Positions 27,659 to 36,973 of a stretch of DNA of 64,000 nt are shown in pieces (position 1 is the first letter of the stretch; the number at the start of each line of letters is the position of its first letter). Source of the stretch: JBCBAP01 sp038532435 (GTDB lineage Bacteria; Pseudomonadota; Alphaproteobacteria; Rhodobacterales; Rhodobacteraceae). Location of the stretch: assembly GCA_038532435.1 (NCBI GenBank), contig JBCBAP010000007.1, positions 27,247 through 91,246 of the forward strand, in the 5' to 3' direction. Under the pieces are notes generated by a model. That model was not told the origin of the DNA. It saw only the letters and a list, made by a program, of their open reading frames with translations, and made no database searches. Position numbers and translations under genes: made by a program.

Positions 27659-30634
27659 ATGTCTGATATTGCAACGAATTCAAAGCGAAAGGTCGCCGTT
27701 ATTGGCGGCGGTGTCGGCGCAATGACGGCGGCTTATGCGCTAACCACCGTGCCAGACTGGGAAAACAAGTTCGACATTACCGTTTACCAGCTTGGCTGGC
27801 GTCTCGGCGGTAAGGGCGCGAGCGGGCGCAACCTGGCCGAAGGTGGCCGGATCGAGGAGCACGGGCTGCATATCTGGGCGGGGTTCTATGAGAACGCATT
27901 TCGCCTCATGCGCGATTGCTACGATCAGCTCAACATCATGGGCCTGCGCGATCCGTCCGCCCCGCTGGGCACGCTCGACACGGCCTTTACCGGGCTGAAC
28001 CACTTCATGCTCGCCGAGGACATCCCGACGGAGAACGGGACCGAGTGGCGCCCCTGGCGGATCGATTTCGAACCGAACACGGACGTGCCGGGCACCGGTG
28101 ACGTGATCCCGACACCGCTTGCTTACTTCGAGATGTTCGTCGAATTCATCGTCCAGCAGCTCGGCAACCTGATGGACGCGAACAGCGCCGCGGGCGGAAG
28201 CCACAGCACGGCGACGGTTCCGGACCGGTTTCTGCGTCACCTCTCGTCCCGTGGCGTGTCGACCTCCGCGGACAGTCACCTGCACCACGCGCTCGACTAT
28301 GTCCGCGCGCTGCCCGACGACGCTTTCCAGCACAAGACGCACGAAACCGGAATGCTGGGCTGGCTGACATCATCGTTCCAGAACTGGTTCCGCGCACAGG
28401 ATTTCGACGGCGTGATCCAGAACGACGATCTGCGGCGGCTTTACTACATGGTCGACCTCGGCTCGGCCTTCATCAAGGGGATGGCCCATTCGAACGTGTT
28501 CCGCACCGGTTTCGATGCGCTGGACGATTGGGAGTGCTCCGCCTGGCTGCTGCACTACGGCGCCAGCAAGGAGGCCGTCGGCTCCGCCATCTTCCGCGGC
28601 TGCTACGACTATGTCTTCGGCTATCCGGGCGGGGTGAGCGACGATCGGGAAGTGGGTGCAGGTACGGCGATGCGCGGCCTGCTGCGGCTTGCGTTCACCT
28701 ACAAGGGATCTCTCTTCTTCAAGATGAACGCGGGCATGGGCGACACAATCTTCGGCCCCTACTACCAGGTGCTCAAGGCGCGCGGCGTGACGTTCAAGTA
28801 TTTCAACGCCGCCGTGAACCTCGGCCTCGATGCGGACAAGACCCACATTGCGACGATCGACATGGTCGAGCAGGCCGCGATCAAGAACGGCGAGTACCAG
28901 CCGCTGGTGGACGTGCAGGACCTGCCGTGCTGGCCTTCCGAGCCCGACTGGGACCAGCTTGTCGATGGAGAGAAGCTCAAGGCTTCGGGGATCGACTTCG
29001 AATGCGAGAAGGAGGCCCCAACAGGCAGGACCTACACGCTCCAGAAAGGTGTCGATTTCGATGATGTCGTGCTCGGCGCCTCCCTCGGGTCGATGCCCTA
29101 CATGGCGCAGGAACTGATCGCAGCCTCCCCGCGCTGGCGTCTCATGGTCGAACATGTGGGAACGGTCGCGACCCAGGCGCTGCAGCTCTGGCTCGACGTG
29201 AAAACCGACGATCTGGGATGGCCGGAACTGGTCAAGGAGCATAACGCGCACTCAAAGGGCCCGCTCAAGACCGTCATGACGGCGTTCGCCGAACCGCTCG
29301 ACACCTGGGCGGACATGACTGACCTGCTCCCGCGGGAGGCGTGGCCCGATCCGGGTCCGGTGAACATCGCCTACTTCTGCTCCCCCTCCCACGACGCAGA
29401 TTTCCCCCAGCCGAGCCTGAAGGAACGGTCCATCGCGTGGATGAACTCCGAGCTCACCCAGCTTTGGCCCAAGGCAAAGCTGGAGGATGGCACGTTCAAC
29501 TACGACCTGCTGCACGACATCCACGGACGCTCGGGCATCGAGCGGATGGACGGGCAGTACTTCCGCACGAACTACTACGGCTCCGAACGGTACGTGCTGT
29601 CGGCCCCTAAGACGGTGCAGCACCGCATCGCACCGGACAATTCGGGGTTCTTCAACCTCACGATGGCGGGCGACTGGACCCGCTGCGGCATCAACGCGGG
29701 CTGCGTTGAGGCGGCAACGATCTCCGGGCTGATGGCGGCGCGGGAAGTGTCCGGGCATGAGTTCCAGATCGTCGGCGAGGGTGACCTCACGCCGGACCAG
29801 GGCCCGGGGGATGAGGCAAAGCTTGCCTCCCCGTTCGCCCAGAATGCGAACTGGCCACTCACGCCGCTGTTCCTGATGGGCAAGATGGATGGCTGGTTCA
29901 GCTTCCACGAGATCCCGGAGGCGGACGCTGCAGCGATGCTGCCCAAGGGGATGCACCTCGCCCCGCAAACGCTGACCCCGGCGGGAACCCATCCGGTGAC
30001 CATGCTGAACAATCACCAGATGAAGGTGCGGATCTCGGCGCTTCCGGGTCTGCTCGGTTTCCCCAGCTACATGGAGAGCATCGTCGCCATCAACAACGTG
30101 GTGATGGAGGGCGTGCAGGGCACGTTCAGCTATCTGCCGATCCTGTATCTCGACAATTGGGGCGCGATGATCTCCGGCCGGGTGTTCTACAATCTGGCCA
30201 AGACGACCGGCAAGATCGAGATGTCGAACGACCATTACGCGGTGCGCAACGACAAGGGCGGCGCGGTCTGGTCGGCCCGCTATGCGCAGCAGGACGTTGC
30301 GCGGCCGATCGCCGATTTCGCGGAGTTCGGCCGGATCCAGACGCTGCTTGAGGAGCCCATCGTGACACCCGGGCGGCTCAATACATGGCAGTATATGGCC
30401 TTCGATTTCGGTCTCAGCGCAGGTTACGCTGCGCCGGTTTCCGCCGAAATCGAGGTGTCAGAGGGGAACGGATCGGGAATTCCCGCTGGTACCTTGACCG
30501 CTCCGGCGCTAGGGTCCCAACACGGAACTCTTCCCGGAGCGTTTCGATTGTGGTGCAACTGGACCCTCTCGAATCCGTTGGACAGCGGACGCGTGAAACG
30601 GGTAACAGCCGAAAGGAGCGCTCTTACGAGGTAG
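27659..30634 (+). CDS. FAD-dependent oxidoreductase fused to an acetoacetate-decarboxylase-like domain
   Basis: 991 aa. Residues 1-~715 form a flavin amine-oxidase/phytoene-desaturase-like domain: Rossmann motif VAVIGGGVGAMTAAYAL, GWRLGGKGASGRN, IEEHGLHIWAGFYENAFRLM and the closing FAD segment MAGDWTRCGINAGCVEAAT. From about residue 722 to the end there is an ADC-like domain, marked by YLDNWGAMISGRVFYNLAK. Lys848 aligns with the Schiff-base lysine of acetoacetate decarboxylase, but the usual neighbouring Lys is Thr. Function is unknown; oxidation coupled to decarboxylation or binding of a polyketide- or lipid-like substrate is a guess. ATG has AGGGGGACAG in front. The cyclase gene follows after 54 bp. 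Confidence 0.8.
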   Translation: MSDIATNSKRKVAVIGGGVGAMTAAYALTTVPDWENKFDITVYQLGWRLGGKGASGRNLAEGGRIEEHGLHIWAGFYENAFRLMRDCYDQLNIMGLRDPSAPLGTLDTAFTGLNHFMLAEDIPTENGTEWRPWRIDFEPNTDVPGTGDVIPTPLAYFEMFVEFIVQQLGNLMDANSAAGGSHSTATVPDRFLRHLSSRGVSTSADSHLHHALDYVRALPDDAFQHKTHETGMLGWLTSSFQNWFRAQDFDGVIQNDDLRRLYYMVDLGSAFIKGMAHSNVFRTGFDALDDWECSAWLLHYGASKEAVGSAIFRGCYDYVFGYPGGVSDDREVGAGTAMRGLLRLAFTYKGSLFFKMNAGMGDTIFGPYYQVLKARGVTFKYFNAAVNLGLDADKTHIATIDMVEQAAIKNGEYQPLVDVQDLPCWPSEPDWDQLVDGEKLKASGIDFECEKEAPTGRTYTLQKGVDFDDVVLGASLGSMPYMAQELIAASPRWRLMVEHVGTVATQALQLWLDVKTDDLGWPELVKEHNAHSKGPLKTVMTAFAEPLDTWADMTDLLPREAWPDPGPVNIAYFCSPSHDADFPQPSLKERSIAWMNSELTQLWPKAKLEDGTFNYDLLHDIHGRSGIERMDGQYFRTNYYGSERYVLSAPKTVQHRIAPDNSGFFNLTMAGDWTRCGINAGCVEAATISGLMAAREVSGHEFQIVGEGDLTPDQGPGDEAKLASPFAQNANWPLTPLFLMGKMDGWFSFHEIPEADAAAMLPKGMHLAPQTLTPAGTHPVTMLNNHQMKVRISALPGLLGFPSYMESIVAINNVVMEGVQGTFSYLPILYLDNWGAMISGRVFYNLAKTTGKIEMSNDHYAVRNDKGGAVWSARYAQQDVARPIADFAEFGRIQTLLEEPIVTPGRLNTWQYMAFDFGLSAGYAAPVSAEIEVSEGNGSGIPAGTLTAPALGSQHGTLPGAFRLWCNWTLSNPLDSGRVKRVTAERSALTR

Positions 30635-30688
30635 CGCAACCGGTCGGGGACAGCGGCACGGGGATGCCGCGGGGCGGAGAATAAGAAC

Positions 30689-33600
30689 GTGGCAACACGC
30701 TATTGCCCGAAATGCGAAACGCATTCGGAGGTGCCCGACGGGGCCCGGTTCTGCAGTATTTGCGGAACCAGCCTCAGTGCTCAGACAGACCTTGCTGCCG
30801 CCACCCTGACCGGGGAACGGCGGCAGGTGACCGTGATCTTCTCCGACATCGTGGGGTACACGCCGCTGGCGGCGCGGCTCGATCCGGAGGATCTCGAAAC
30901 CCTCATCAGCAAGTATCACCGCCGGGTGGCCGACATCGCGATCTCCCACGGGGGTCACGTGGAGGAGTATCTCGGCGACGGAGTCGTCGCGCTCTTCGGC
31001 TTTCCAGTCGCCGCAGAAAACGCAGCACTCAAGGCGGTTTCGGCGGCCCTCGACATCGTGCGGGAGGTCGAGACAGTCTCCGACGACGAGCCCTTGCAGG
31101 CCCGCGTCGGCGTCGCTACCGGCGAGGTCGTCACCCGCAGCCGCCACGAATCCGACACCGCACCGCGACTGACAGGCTCCGTCATGGCCCTTGCCGCCCG
31201 CCTGCAGGGAGAGGCGGAGCCCGGACGGGTCGTCGCCTCCCCGCTCACAACGCAGCTCATCGGCGACCGGGTCCAGGTCAAACCGTTGACCCCCCGTCCT
31301 CTCAAGGGCTTCGACGGCGAGACATCCCTCTATCAGGTGCTCGACCTCGTGGACGCGGACGGCCCCGCCGCCCGCCGTCTGATTGGGCGGGATCGGGAAA
31401 TCGCCCGTCTGCGCAGCGCCAGCCCGACCGGATCTTCGCCCGCACCCACGCTTGTGTTCGCCGATCCAGGGCTGGGCAAGACTGTTCTCGCCAACGCCTA
31501 CCGGCAGGAGGCTGGCCTCCACACGATCGTGCTGCAGGGATCGGATTCCCAGCAGAACACCAGTTACTTCCCGATCATCGACTGGATCGTTACGGAACTC
31601 GGCGGTCGCGAGGAGAATATGGACCGGTTGCGGGCGACCTTCCCGCACCTTCCAGAGGGCGCGGAGGAATACATCGCGCTCGCCCTCGGCTGGCCCACCG
31701 CGTTCGCCAAGATGGCGCAGCTCATGCCGGCCGTGCTGAGCGAGCGGATCGAAAGTGCCCTCGTTGCCCTTCTCGGCCATGCAGAGATGGGGCACCCGAG
31801 GTTGCTGCTGTGGGAAGATCTTCACTGGATGGACGCAGCCTCCCTCAGCTTGCTCGCCCGTCTCGCGACCGAGGCCGACGCCAAGCAGGTCCAGATCCTC
31901 GCAACGAGCCGCCGGAACGACGCGATCGAGACGCGGATGACGGAAGCCGGGATGGACATTACCATCCTCGGTCAGATGCAGGCGGCGGAGTGTCAGGCGC
32001 TGGTGCAGAGCGTCACCGGCACCACCCTTTCTGAAGAAATCGTCGCCGATATCATCGCAAAGGCGGACGGCGTGCCCCTCTTTGTCGAGCAGCTCAGCCG
32101 GTCAACGGTGTCAGGGGACGGAGAGCCCGCGGTGCCGTCGTCGCTGAAGGATCTGCTCACGTCCCGCATCGACCGGTCCGGCGCGGGCAAACCGCTCCTC
32201 CAGGTTGCATCGGTCATCGGGCGGCGCTTCTCCCTTCCGTTGCTGGCGACCTTGCTCGACAGCGATGCGGCGACGGTCGCAACGGGCCTGCGGGATCTGG
32301 AACGCAACGGGCTCGTCTCCCCCGTCACCGGCGATGAGTTCCAGTTCGAACACGCGCTCCTGTGCGACGCGGCCTACGGGACGGTGCTCAACCGGGTGCG
32401 CACGACGATCCATGGCAAGATCAGCGACCTGCTCACCACCAGTTTTGCCAACCGGGTGATCGTGACACCCGAACTGCTGGCGATCCACAGCGAGGGCGCG
32501 GGCCGCATCGTCGAGGCGGTCCGCCACCTGCGCACCGCTGCGGCCAGCGCCACGAGCCAGGGTTTCTTCACCGATGCGGAGGCGCATCTGGAAAAGGCCA
32601 AACGGCTGCTCGACCCGCAAAACCCCGATCACGCGGTCGAACTCGTCTCGGTCTTCTCCAACATCGGCGCGGTTCTGATGCAGACCCGCGGCTTTACCGA
32701 TGCCGCAGTGCTGGAGGCCTACGACCAGGCAAACGTGCTGGCCCAGAGGACCGATGCGGGCGACGTGGTGATCACGCGGGCGCTCTTTGGCATCTTCACC
32801 TTTCAGATCCTTCAGGGCGAAGTCGAGGATGCGGAACGGACGAACCGCCTTCTGCAGGACCTGCGCCACACCGCGGCGGATACGCCGGACAGTGCCGAAG
32901 TTGAGCTCGCCAGCATCGTGGTGGACAACGGGTCGGGCTTCTACACCGGTGACTTCACCCGTCAGTTTGACCGCATCGCGGAAGTGCGCGCACGCTACGA
33001 CGTCGCGACCCACGCGCCGCTGATCCCGAGCTACGGTATGGATCTTTTCGCCACCGCCCAGCTCTTCGAACCCCATGCGCGGGCGATCTGCGGAGATTTC
33101 GACCGGGTCGCGCCGCTGGTGGCCGAGGCCGATGCGCATCTGCAGCTGCTCGGCATCCCCCTCATGCAGCCCTACGCGGCAGTCTGGGGGGCCGTGCCGA
33201 TGTTCTATCTGGGGCAACACGATGCGGCGATCGCCCGGATCGACGAGGGCATCGCGCTGGCCGAGGAGCAGGGCGCGGTTTTCTGGCAGATCACCGGACG
33301 GACATGGCGCGCGGTCGCGGATCTCGACCGCGGTGTGACGCGGGAGCGGGCGGAGGCCCTTCGCGCGGAGCTCGATCTGCAGCGGATGCTCGGCATCGGG
33401 ATCGGTATCCCCTACTGGTCCTCCCGCCTCGCCCGAGCGGAGAGCGCGCTCGGCGAGCATGCCGCCGCGCTCACGCTTGCCCAGCAGGCGGAGGATATGG
33501 CGATTGCCTGCGGCTCCGGTTGCTGGCTCGCGGACATCCAACGCACCCGGGGCCGGGTGCTCGCGCAGCAGGGCGCGACGGCGGCGGCCATCGATGCGAT

Positions 33601-33781
33601 GCGCCGCGCGGTCGAAACGGCCCGCGCGCAAGGTGCCCGCCTGTGGCTGCTTCGCGCGCTCACAGACCTGATAGCACTTGCACCCGATGACGGGGTGGAG
33701 GCGGAGCGGGTCAAGCTCGCCGCAGAGTTGCCCGATGCCTACCTCGAAGAGCCCATCACGGTCGTGCAGACGGCCACCTGA
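30689..33781 (+). CDS. Class III cyclase-like / AAA ATPase / TPR signalling protein
   Basis: 1030 aa. Order of parts: zinc ribbon CPKCETHSEVPDGARFCSICG (C-x2-C...C-x2-C); class III nucleotidyl cyclase domain to ~residue 210 with metal Asp in FSDIVGYT and in YLGDGVVALFG; an AAA/STAND ATPase with Walker A ADPGLGKT and Walker B RLLLWEDLHWMD; then TPR-like helical repeats to the end. In the cyclase domain the transition-state Asn of the usual N-L-A-x-R-L is Ala (GSVMALAARL), so activity is uncertain. GTG at 30689, 54 bp after the FAD-fusion gene, suggests co-transcription. Confidence 0.85.
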   Translation: MATRYCPKCETHSEVPDGARFCSICGTSLSAQTDLAAATLTGERRQVTVIFSDIVGYTPLAARLDPEDLETLISKYHRRVADIAISHGGHVEEYLGDGVVALFGFPVAAENAALKAVSAALDIVREVETVSDDEPLQARVGVATGEVVTRSRHESDTAPRLTGSVMALAARLQGEAEPGRVVASPLTTQLIGDRVQVKPLTPRPLKGFDGETSLYQVLDLVDADGPAARRLIGRDREIARLRSASPTGSSPAPTLVFADPGLGKTVLANAYRQEAGLHTIVLQGSDSQQNTSYFPIIDWIVTELGGREENMDRLRATFPHLPEGAEEYIALALGWPTAFAKMAQLMPAVLSERIESALVALLGHAEMGHPRLLLWEDLHWMDAASLSLLARLATEADAKQVQILATSRRNDAIETRMTEAGMDITILGQMQAAECQALVQSVTGTTLSEEIVADIIAKADGVPLFVEQLSRSTVSGDGEPAVPSSLKDLLTSRIDRSGAGKPLLQVASVIGRRFSLPLLATLLDSDAATVATGLRDLERNGLVSPVTGDEFQFEHALLCDAAYGTVLNRVRTTIHGKISDLLTTSFANRVIVTPELLAIHSEGAGRIVEAVRHLRTAAASATSQGFFTDAEAHLEKAKRLLDPQNPDHAVELVSVFSNIGAVLMQTRGFTDAAVLEAYDQANVLAQRTDAGDVVITRALFGIFTFQILQGEVEDAERTNRLLQDLRHTAADTPDSAEVELASIVVDNGSGFYTGDFTRQFDRIAEVRARYDVATHAPLIPSYGMDLFATAQLFEPHARAICGDFDRVAPLVAEADAHLQLLGIPLMQPYAAVWGAVPMFYLGQHDAAIARIDEGIALAEEQGAVFWQITGRTWRAVADLDRGVTRERAEALRAELDLQRMLGIGIGIPYWSSRLARAESALGEHAAALTLAQQAEDMAIACGSGCWLADIQRTRGRVLAQQGATAAAIDAMRRAVETARAQGARLWLLRALTDLIALAPDDGVEAERVKLAAELPDAYLEEPITVVQTAT

Positions 33782-33871
33782 CGCAGGCGAGTCACGCCTG
33801 TTACGCAGGGGCAACACCAGCCATCGTATTCCCCGCTTGACAGTTCTCGGGCACGCGCGCCACATAGGGGC

Positions 33872-34058
33872 GTCATCGGTTCCGGGTACACCCAAGCCCG
33901 GATGAAAAGGGAACACGGTGCGGCGTACCCATCAGGGACCAATTCCGTGACTGCCCCCGCAACTGTAAGCGGTGAGTCGACGCTGACGATGCCACTGGGC
34001 CCCACGCCCGGGAAGGCCAGCCGAGACCCGGACCCGCGAGTCAGGAGACCTGCCTGTG
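33872..34058 (+). ncRNA. Cobalamin riboswitch
   Basis: The conserved core is easy to read: an early GGTTCC...AAAAGGGAA segment, then ACTGCCCCCGCAACTGTAAGCGG, GCCACTGGGCCCCACGCCCGGGAAGG, and the B12 box GTCAGGAGACCTGCC at 34040-34054. This layout is diagnostic for the adenosylcobalamin-responsive family. Ends are approximate. It lies in the leader of the K-M-L-Q-O metal transporter operon and should shut it off when cobalamin is plentiful. Confidence 0.95.
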
Positions 34059-34219
34059 ACCCGTATCGTGGAGCAATCCGCGTGCGGAATTCACCGGACG
34101 CCGGGGTGCGCGTCTGGCGCGGCGGGCCCCCGGTCCTCTGAGCCATCTGACCCCGTCTGTCCTTTCAGCAATGCTGTGCGGCGTCCGCCGTGCGGTTGGT
34201 CTTGAAGGAGAAGACGCCA

Positions 34220-35017
34220 ATGAAAACAGTGCGTTTTGCATCACTTGCAATCGGGCTCTCTGCCATGGTCGCGGCCATGCCGGCACAGGCCCATTTTCAG
34301 CTCATCTACACGCCGGATCCAATCATCGACCGGCCCGGAGAGGTGCCCCTTCGCCTGATCTTCTGGCACCCGATGGAAAACGGGGCGGTCATGGACATGG
34401 GCGTGCCCGAGGAATTCTTCGTCCAGCATCGCGAGGATCGGATCGACCTGACGGATCGGCTCGCGCCGATCACCTTCACAGGGGTGGAGAACACGGCAGC
34501 CGCCTACTCCGCGACGCTGCCCGTCCGCCGGTCCGGCGACTATGTGCTCGCCCTCACGCCCGCGCCCTATTTCGAAGAGAGCGAGGACGTGTACATCCAG
34601 CAGATCACGACGGCATACCTGAACCGCAGCACCATTCCGACAGACTGGATGCTGTCCCTCGATCTGCCTGCCGAGATTATGCCGATGACGAAGCCGACGA
34701 ACGTCGTCGTCGGCTCCACCTTCACCGGTCAGGTCCTGTCCGAGGGGCAACCGGTGTCCGGCGTGGAGATCGAGGTGGAGTTCATGGCCGCGGAGCCGGA
34801 TCTCGACCTCAACGCGCCCCAGCCCGCGACCGCGAGCCCCCTCCCCGGGGGCACCATCGTCGTCATGAGCGACGCAAACGGGGTGTTCACCTTCGGCATT
34901 CCGCGCGCAGGATACTGGGGCTTCGCCGCCCTCGGCGTGGGACCGGACACGGAGCATGAGGGCAAGGAACTGTCCCAGGACGCGGTCATCTGGATCCGGG
35001 CCCATGATTTCGACTGA
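34220..35017 (+). CDS. Periplasmic DUF4198 component of cobalt/nickel ECF transporter (NikK-like)
   Basis: 265 aa with a signal peptide (MKTVRFASLAIGLSAMVAA, cleaved after PAQA) leaving His at the mature N-terminus. The rest is a DUF4198/Ig-like periplasmic protein. ATG at 34220 follows GAAGGAGAAGACGCCA. As first gene after the cobalamin riboswitch and before the CbiM-type gene it corresponds to the K component of K-M-L-Q-O transporters. An accessory role in metal capture is inferred from context. Confidence 0.8.
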   Translation: MKTVRFASLAIGLSAMVAAMPAQAHFQLIYTPDPIIDRPGEVPLRLIFWHPMENGAVMDMGVPEEFFVQHREDRIDLTDRLAPITFTGVENTAAAYSATLPVRRSGDYVLALTPAPYFEESEDVYIQQITTAYLNRSTIPTDWMLSLDLPAEIMPMTKPTNVVVGSTFTGQVLSEGQPVSGVEIEVEFMAAEPDLDLNAPQPATASPLPGGTIVVMSDANGVFTFGIPRAGYWGFAALGVGPDTEHEGKELSQDAVIWIRAHDFD

Positions 35018-35028
35018 GAGGATCCGAC

Positions 35029-35649
35029 GTGCACATCGTTGACGGTGTCCTCTCCGCCCCAGTCCTGATCGGCGGAGCCGCGATGACAGTGGCGGGTCTC
35101 GGCATCGGATTGCGGAGCATGCCCATCGAGCGGATCCCGTCGGCGGGCGTGCTTTCGGCCGTGTTCTTTGTCGCCTCGACCATCCACGTATCCGTCGGGC
35201 CATCCTCCGTTCATCTGATGATGAACGGACTGGCGGGTCTGGTCCTCGGCTGGGCCGTGATTCCTGCACTCTTTGTCGGATTGTTGTTGCAGGCGGTGTT
35301 CTTCGGCTTCGGCGGCGTCACGGTCCTTGGGGTGAACACGGTCATCGTGGTCCTTCCAGCCCTTGCCACCTACTACCTGTGCGGACCGGGCCTGCGCCGC
35401 GCCGCGCGGCGGGAGGTTGCGGCGATCTGGGGTGCGGTGGGGGGTGCGCTCTCCATCGCACTGACGGCATTGACGGTGGCGACGGTCCTGATGCTGAGCG
35501 GGGACATGTTTGCACCTGTGGCGCAGCTCGTGCTGCTGTCCCACCTTCCCGTGATGGCCGTGGAGGCCGCGCTCACCGCGGCGGCCGTGGCCCTGATCTG
35601 GCAGGTGAAGCCAGAGGTTCTCATCCGCCCGGAAAGGACCGTCGGATGA
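35029..35649 (+). CDS. cbiM: ECF transporter substrate-specific subunit CbiM/NikM
   Basis: 206 aa with about six membrane helices. It begins MHIVDGVL, the family hallmark in which the N-terminal Met amine and His2 bind the metal; later HVSVGPSSVHLMMNGLAG supplies His ligands. It determines metal specificity. GTG at 35029, 11 bp after the DUF4198 gene. The cobalamin riboswitch points to cobalt rather than nickel. The sequence alone does not settle it, so nikM remains an alternative name. Confidence 0.88.
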   Translation: MHIVDGVLSAPVLIGGAAMTVAGLGIGLRSMPIERIPSAGVLSAVFFVASTIHVSVGPSSVHLMMNGLAGLVLGWAVIPALFVGLLLQAVFFGFGGVTVLGVNTVIVVLPALATYYLCGPGLRRAARREVAAIWGAVGGALSIALTALTVATVLMLSGDMFAPVAQLVLLSHLPVMAVEAALTAAAVALIWQVKPEVLIRPERTVG

Positions 35650-36194
35650 TCCGGCTGCTCTTTGTCCTGGCGCTCTGCGCGGCACCGCTGCCTGCCCTCG
35701 CGCACAAGGTCATCGCCTCCGTCTTTCCCTCAGGCTCAGATATCGAGGGGGAGATCGGCTTCTCGAACGGAGACGTTGCGGCGGGCGCGCGCGTCGAGGT
35801 AACGAGCGACACTGGCGCTCCCCTGGGCCAAACGACAACGGACGCCGAAGGGTTCTTCCTGTTTACGCCGACCGAGCCGGTGACCCACCTCTTCCGTTCC
35901 GATCTGGGCGCGGGGCACGTGGCGCTGATCGCGATGGAGGCTCACGAGGTTGCGGAGATCCTGGGCGGCGGCCTGCCGGTCTCCGCCCCCGTGCCCGCAC
36001 CACCGCGACAGGACAGTGACGCTCTGGCAAAGATGATCCGCGATGAGCTGCGCCCCCTTCGGCGGGAGATCGCGGCCTACAAGGAAAAGAACGACATGCA
36101 AACGATCCTCGGCGGGATCGGCTACATCTTCGGCCTGTTCGGCATCGGGTTCTATATCGCAGCACGCAACCGCATGAAGGGGGACGGCTCATGA
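35646..36194 (+). CDS. Membrane-anchored accessory subunit of the metal transporter (NikL/CbtL-like)
   Basis: 182 aa. Signal peptide MIRLLFVLALCAAPLPALA with a mature N-terminal HKVIASVFPSG, a carboxypeptidase-regulatory-like beta domain (DAEGFFLFTPTEPV), a charged helical stretch around residues 125-150, and one C-terminal membrane helix (ILGGIGYIFGLFGIGFYI). This is the shape of the L component that replaces CbiN in K-M-L-Q-O systems. ATG overlaps the cbiM stop (ATGA), and the stop overlaps cbiQ the same way. Confidence 0.75.
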   Translation: MIRLLFVLALCAAPLPALAHKVIASVFPSGSDIEGEIGFSNGDVAAGARVEVTSDTGAPLGQTTTDAEGFFLFTPTEPVTHLFRSDLGAGHVALIAMEAHEVAEILGGGLPVSAPVPAPPRQDSDALAKMIRDELRPLRREIAAYKEKNDMQTILGGIGYIFGLFGIGFYIAARNRMKGDGS

Positions 36195-36973
36195 CCATGG
36201 TGCACGGAACCTCGGCGTTCGCCCCGCGGCGCGGGCTGCGTCTGCCCGCCATTGGTGGCATCGACCCGCGGATCCGGATCGTGATGACGGGCTTTTTCGC
36301 CGTTGCGACCGTTTCCCTTGCGCAGATCCCGCCCCTGCTTGTGTCCCTGACGATCGCTGTCTGGATGCTGCGCGCATCCCGCCTGCCCATGCGGCGGACC
36401 CTTCGACAGGTCGCGACGATGGACAGTTTCCTGATCCTGATGATCTTCCTCCTGCCCCTCACCACCCCGGGTACCCCGATGCTCACGTTGTTCGGTTTCG
36501 CTGCGAGTTGGGAGGGGCTGCACCTGGCCATCGTGATCACACTCAAGGCCAACGCGGTGATGATCGCGGCGCTTGCCCTGCTCACGACCATGGAGGTGAC
36601 GACGCTCGGCCAGGCGCTCCGCGCGCTGCGGGTGCCCACAGCCCTCGTCCACCTGATGCTGTTCACGCTGCGCTACATCGATGTGCTCGGAACCGAGTCC
36701 CGGCGGCTCAGAACCGCGATGCGCGCGCGCGGCTTTCGACCGGGCACCAACATGCACACGTATCGGAGCTACGGCTACCTCGTGGGCATGATGGTGATCC
36801 GTGCGCTCGACCGGTCCGAGCGGATCATGGATGCGATGAAGTGTCGGGGATTTGCCGGACGGTTGCCCCTGCTTGAGACGTTTCGCACCACGGCAGGGGA
36901 CTGGGTGGCGCTGACCGGCCTCGCGTTCGGCCTCGCGGGACTGCTGGTGTGGGACCTCTCCCTTGCTGTTTGA
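36191..36973 (+). CDS. cbiQ: ECF transporter T component CbiQ
   Basis: 260 aa with several membrane helices and the two conserved coupling motifs of EcfT proteins, AMRARGFRPG and the later AMKCRGFAGR (A-x-x-x-R-G pattern). It links the metal-binding subunit to the ATPase. ATG at 36191 overlaps the preceding stop by 4 bp. The downstream ATPase begins inside its last codons. Confidence 0.9.
   Translation: MTMVHGTSAFAPRRGLRLPAIGGIDPRIRIVMTGFFAVATVSLAQIPPLLVSLTIAVWMLRASRLPMRRTLRQVATMDSFLILMIFLLPLTTPGTPMLTLFGFAASWEGLHLAIVITLKANAVMIAALALLTTMEVTTLGQALRALRVPTALVHLMLFTLRYIDVLGTESRRLRTAMRARGFRPGTNMHTYRSYGYLVGMMVIRALDRSERIMDAMKCRGFAGRLPLLETFRTTAGDWVALTGLAFGLAGLLVWDLSLAV

Noticed and set aside
32111..33916. 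601-codon minus-strand frame opposite the cyclase gene
   Set aside because: Antisense to a protein with clear cyclase, ATPase and TPR regions; no domain or ribosome site of its own.
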